A stretch of 5,995 nucleotides of DNA. It comes from Cellvibrio sp. (lineage in GTDB: Bacteria > Pseudomonadota > Gammaproteobacteria > Pseudomonadales > Cellvibrionaceae). Within the stretch, counting starts at the first letter, position 1. The number at the start of each line of letters is the position of its first letter. The stretch spans positions 1 to 5,995 of the forward strand of contig JAJQJO010000252.1 in the NCBI GenBank assembly GCA_021323495.1, read 5' to 3'. Below, one piece after another: positions 5,964 to 5,995 of this stretch. The notes under the pieces were generated by a model. It was not told where the DNA came from. It searched no databases and saw nothing but the letters and a program-made list of their open reading frames with translations. The position numbers and the translations under genes are program-made.

Positions 5964-5995
5964 TACAGCCTGGAACCTGTTGCAGTCAGCATGGT
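5963..5995 (-). CDS. Possible 3' end of an upstream gene overlapping the regulator start
   Basis: A minus-strand frame entering from the right edge reads TMLTATGSRL and then stops at a TAA whose last A is the first base of the regulator's ATG (TAATG). Such one-base overlaps are common in translationally coupled operons, so the regulator may be the second gene of an operon. Alternatively this is a chance 9-codon leader starting at the ATG at 5992, or untranslated sequence. With only 33 bases, no product can be named. Confidence 0.2.
   Translation of the reverse strand, partial: TMLTATGSRL

Noticed and set aside
1..5995. Mobile elements, CRISPR arrays, tRNA or rRNA genes
   Set aside because: No transposase-like protein, terminal inverted repeats, regularly spaced repeats or conserved RNA gene sequences were seen on either strand.

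Overview
The window looks like chromosomal DNA of a free-living gammaproteobacterium. Protein style (a Pseudomonas-like ethanolamine permease, a CadC-type regulator with a periplasmic propeller, a stand-alone PncC) and moderate GC would suit the Cellvibrionaceae or relatives, but that placement is an inference made without any search. I see no insertion sequence, phage gene, tRNA, rRNA or CRISPR array.

Layout from left to right: (1) bases 1-1224, minus strand: an ethanolamine permease of the APC superfamily, cut by the left edge. (2) Bases 1225-1551: a 327-base gap with a terminator-like structure for the kinase transcript, a weak promoter candidate for the permease, and a 20-bp palindrome joined to a 9-bp direct repeat that looks like an operator. 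(3) Bases 1552-3153, minus strand: a soluble Ser/Thr protein kinase with an intact N-terminal kinase domain followed by a degenerate second kinase domain. (4) Bases 3154-3285: a divergent intergenic region with a good sigma-70-type promoter for the kinase. (5) Bases 3286-3768, plus strand: a single-domain CinA C-terminal protein, nicotinamide-nucleotide amidase PncC. (6) Bases 3769-3824: a hairpin between convergent genes. (7) Bases 3825-5963, minus strand: a membrane-anchored transcriptional regulator with a cytoplasmic OmpR/CadC-type winged helix, one transmembrane helix and a large periplasmic TolB/PD40-like beta-propeller. (8) Bases 5963-5995: possibly the last codons of another minus-strand gene whose stop overlaps the regulator's start as TAATG.

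The genes do not form one obvious pathway. The permease brings in ethanolamine as a carbon and nitrogen source, PncC salvages NMN for NAD synthesis, and the kinase and the one-component membrane regulator are two separate signalling proteins whose targets are not visible here. The most interesting items are the kinase-pseudokinase tandem, the operator-like array upstream of the permease, and the regulator's propeller sensor with just two periplasmic cysteines.
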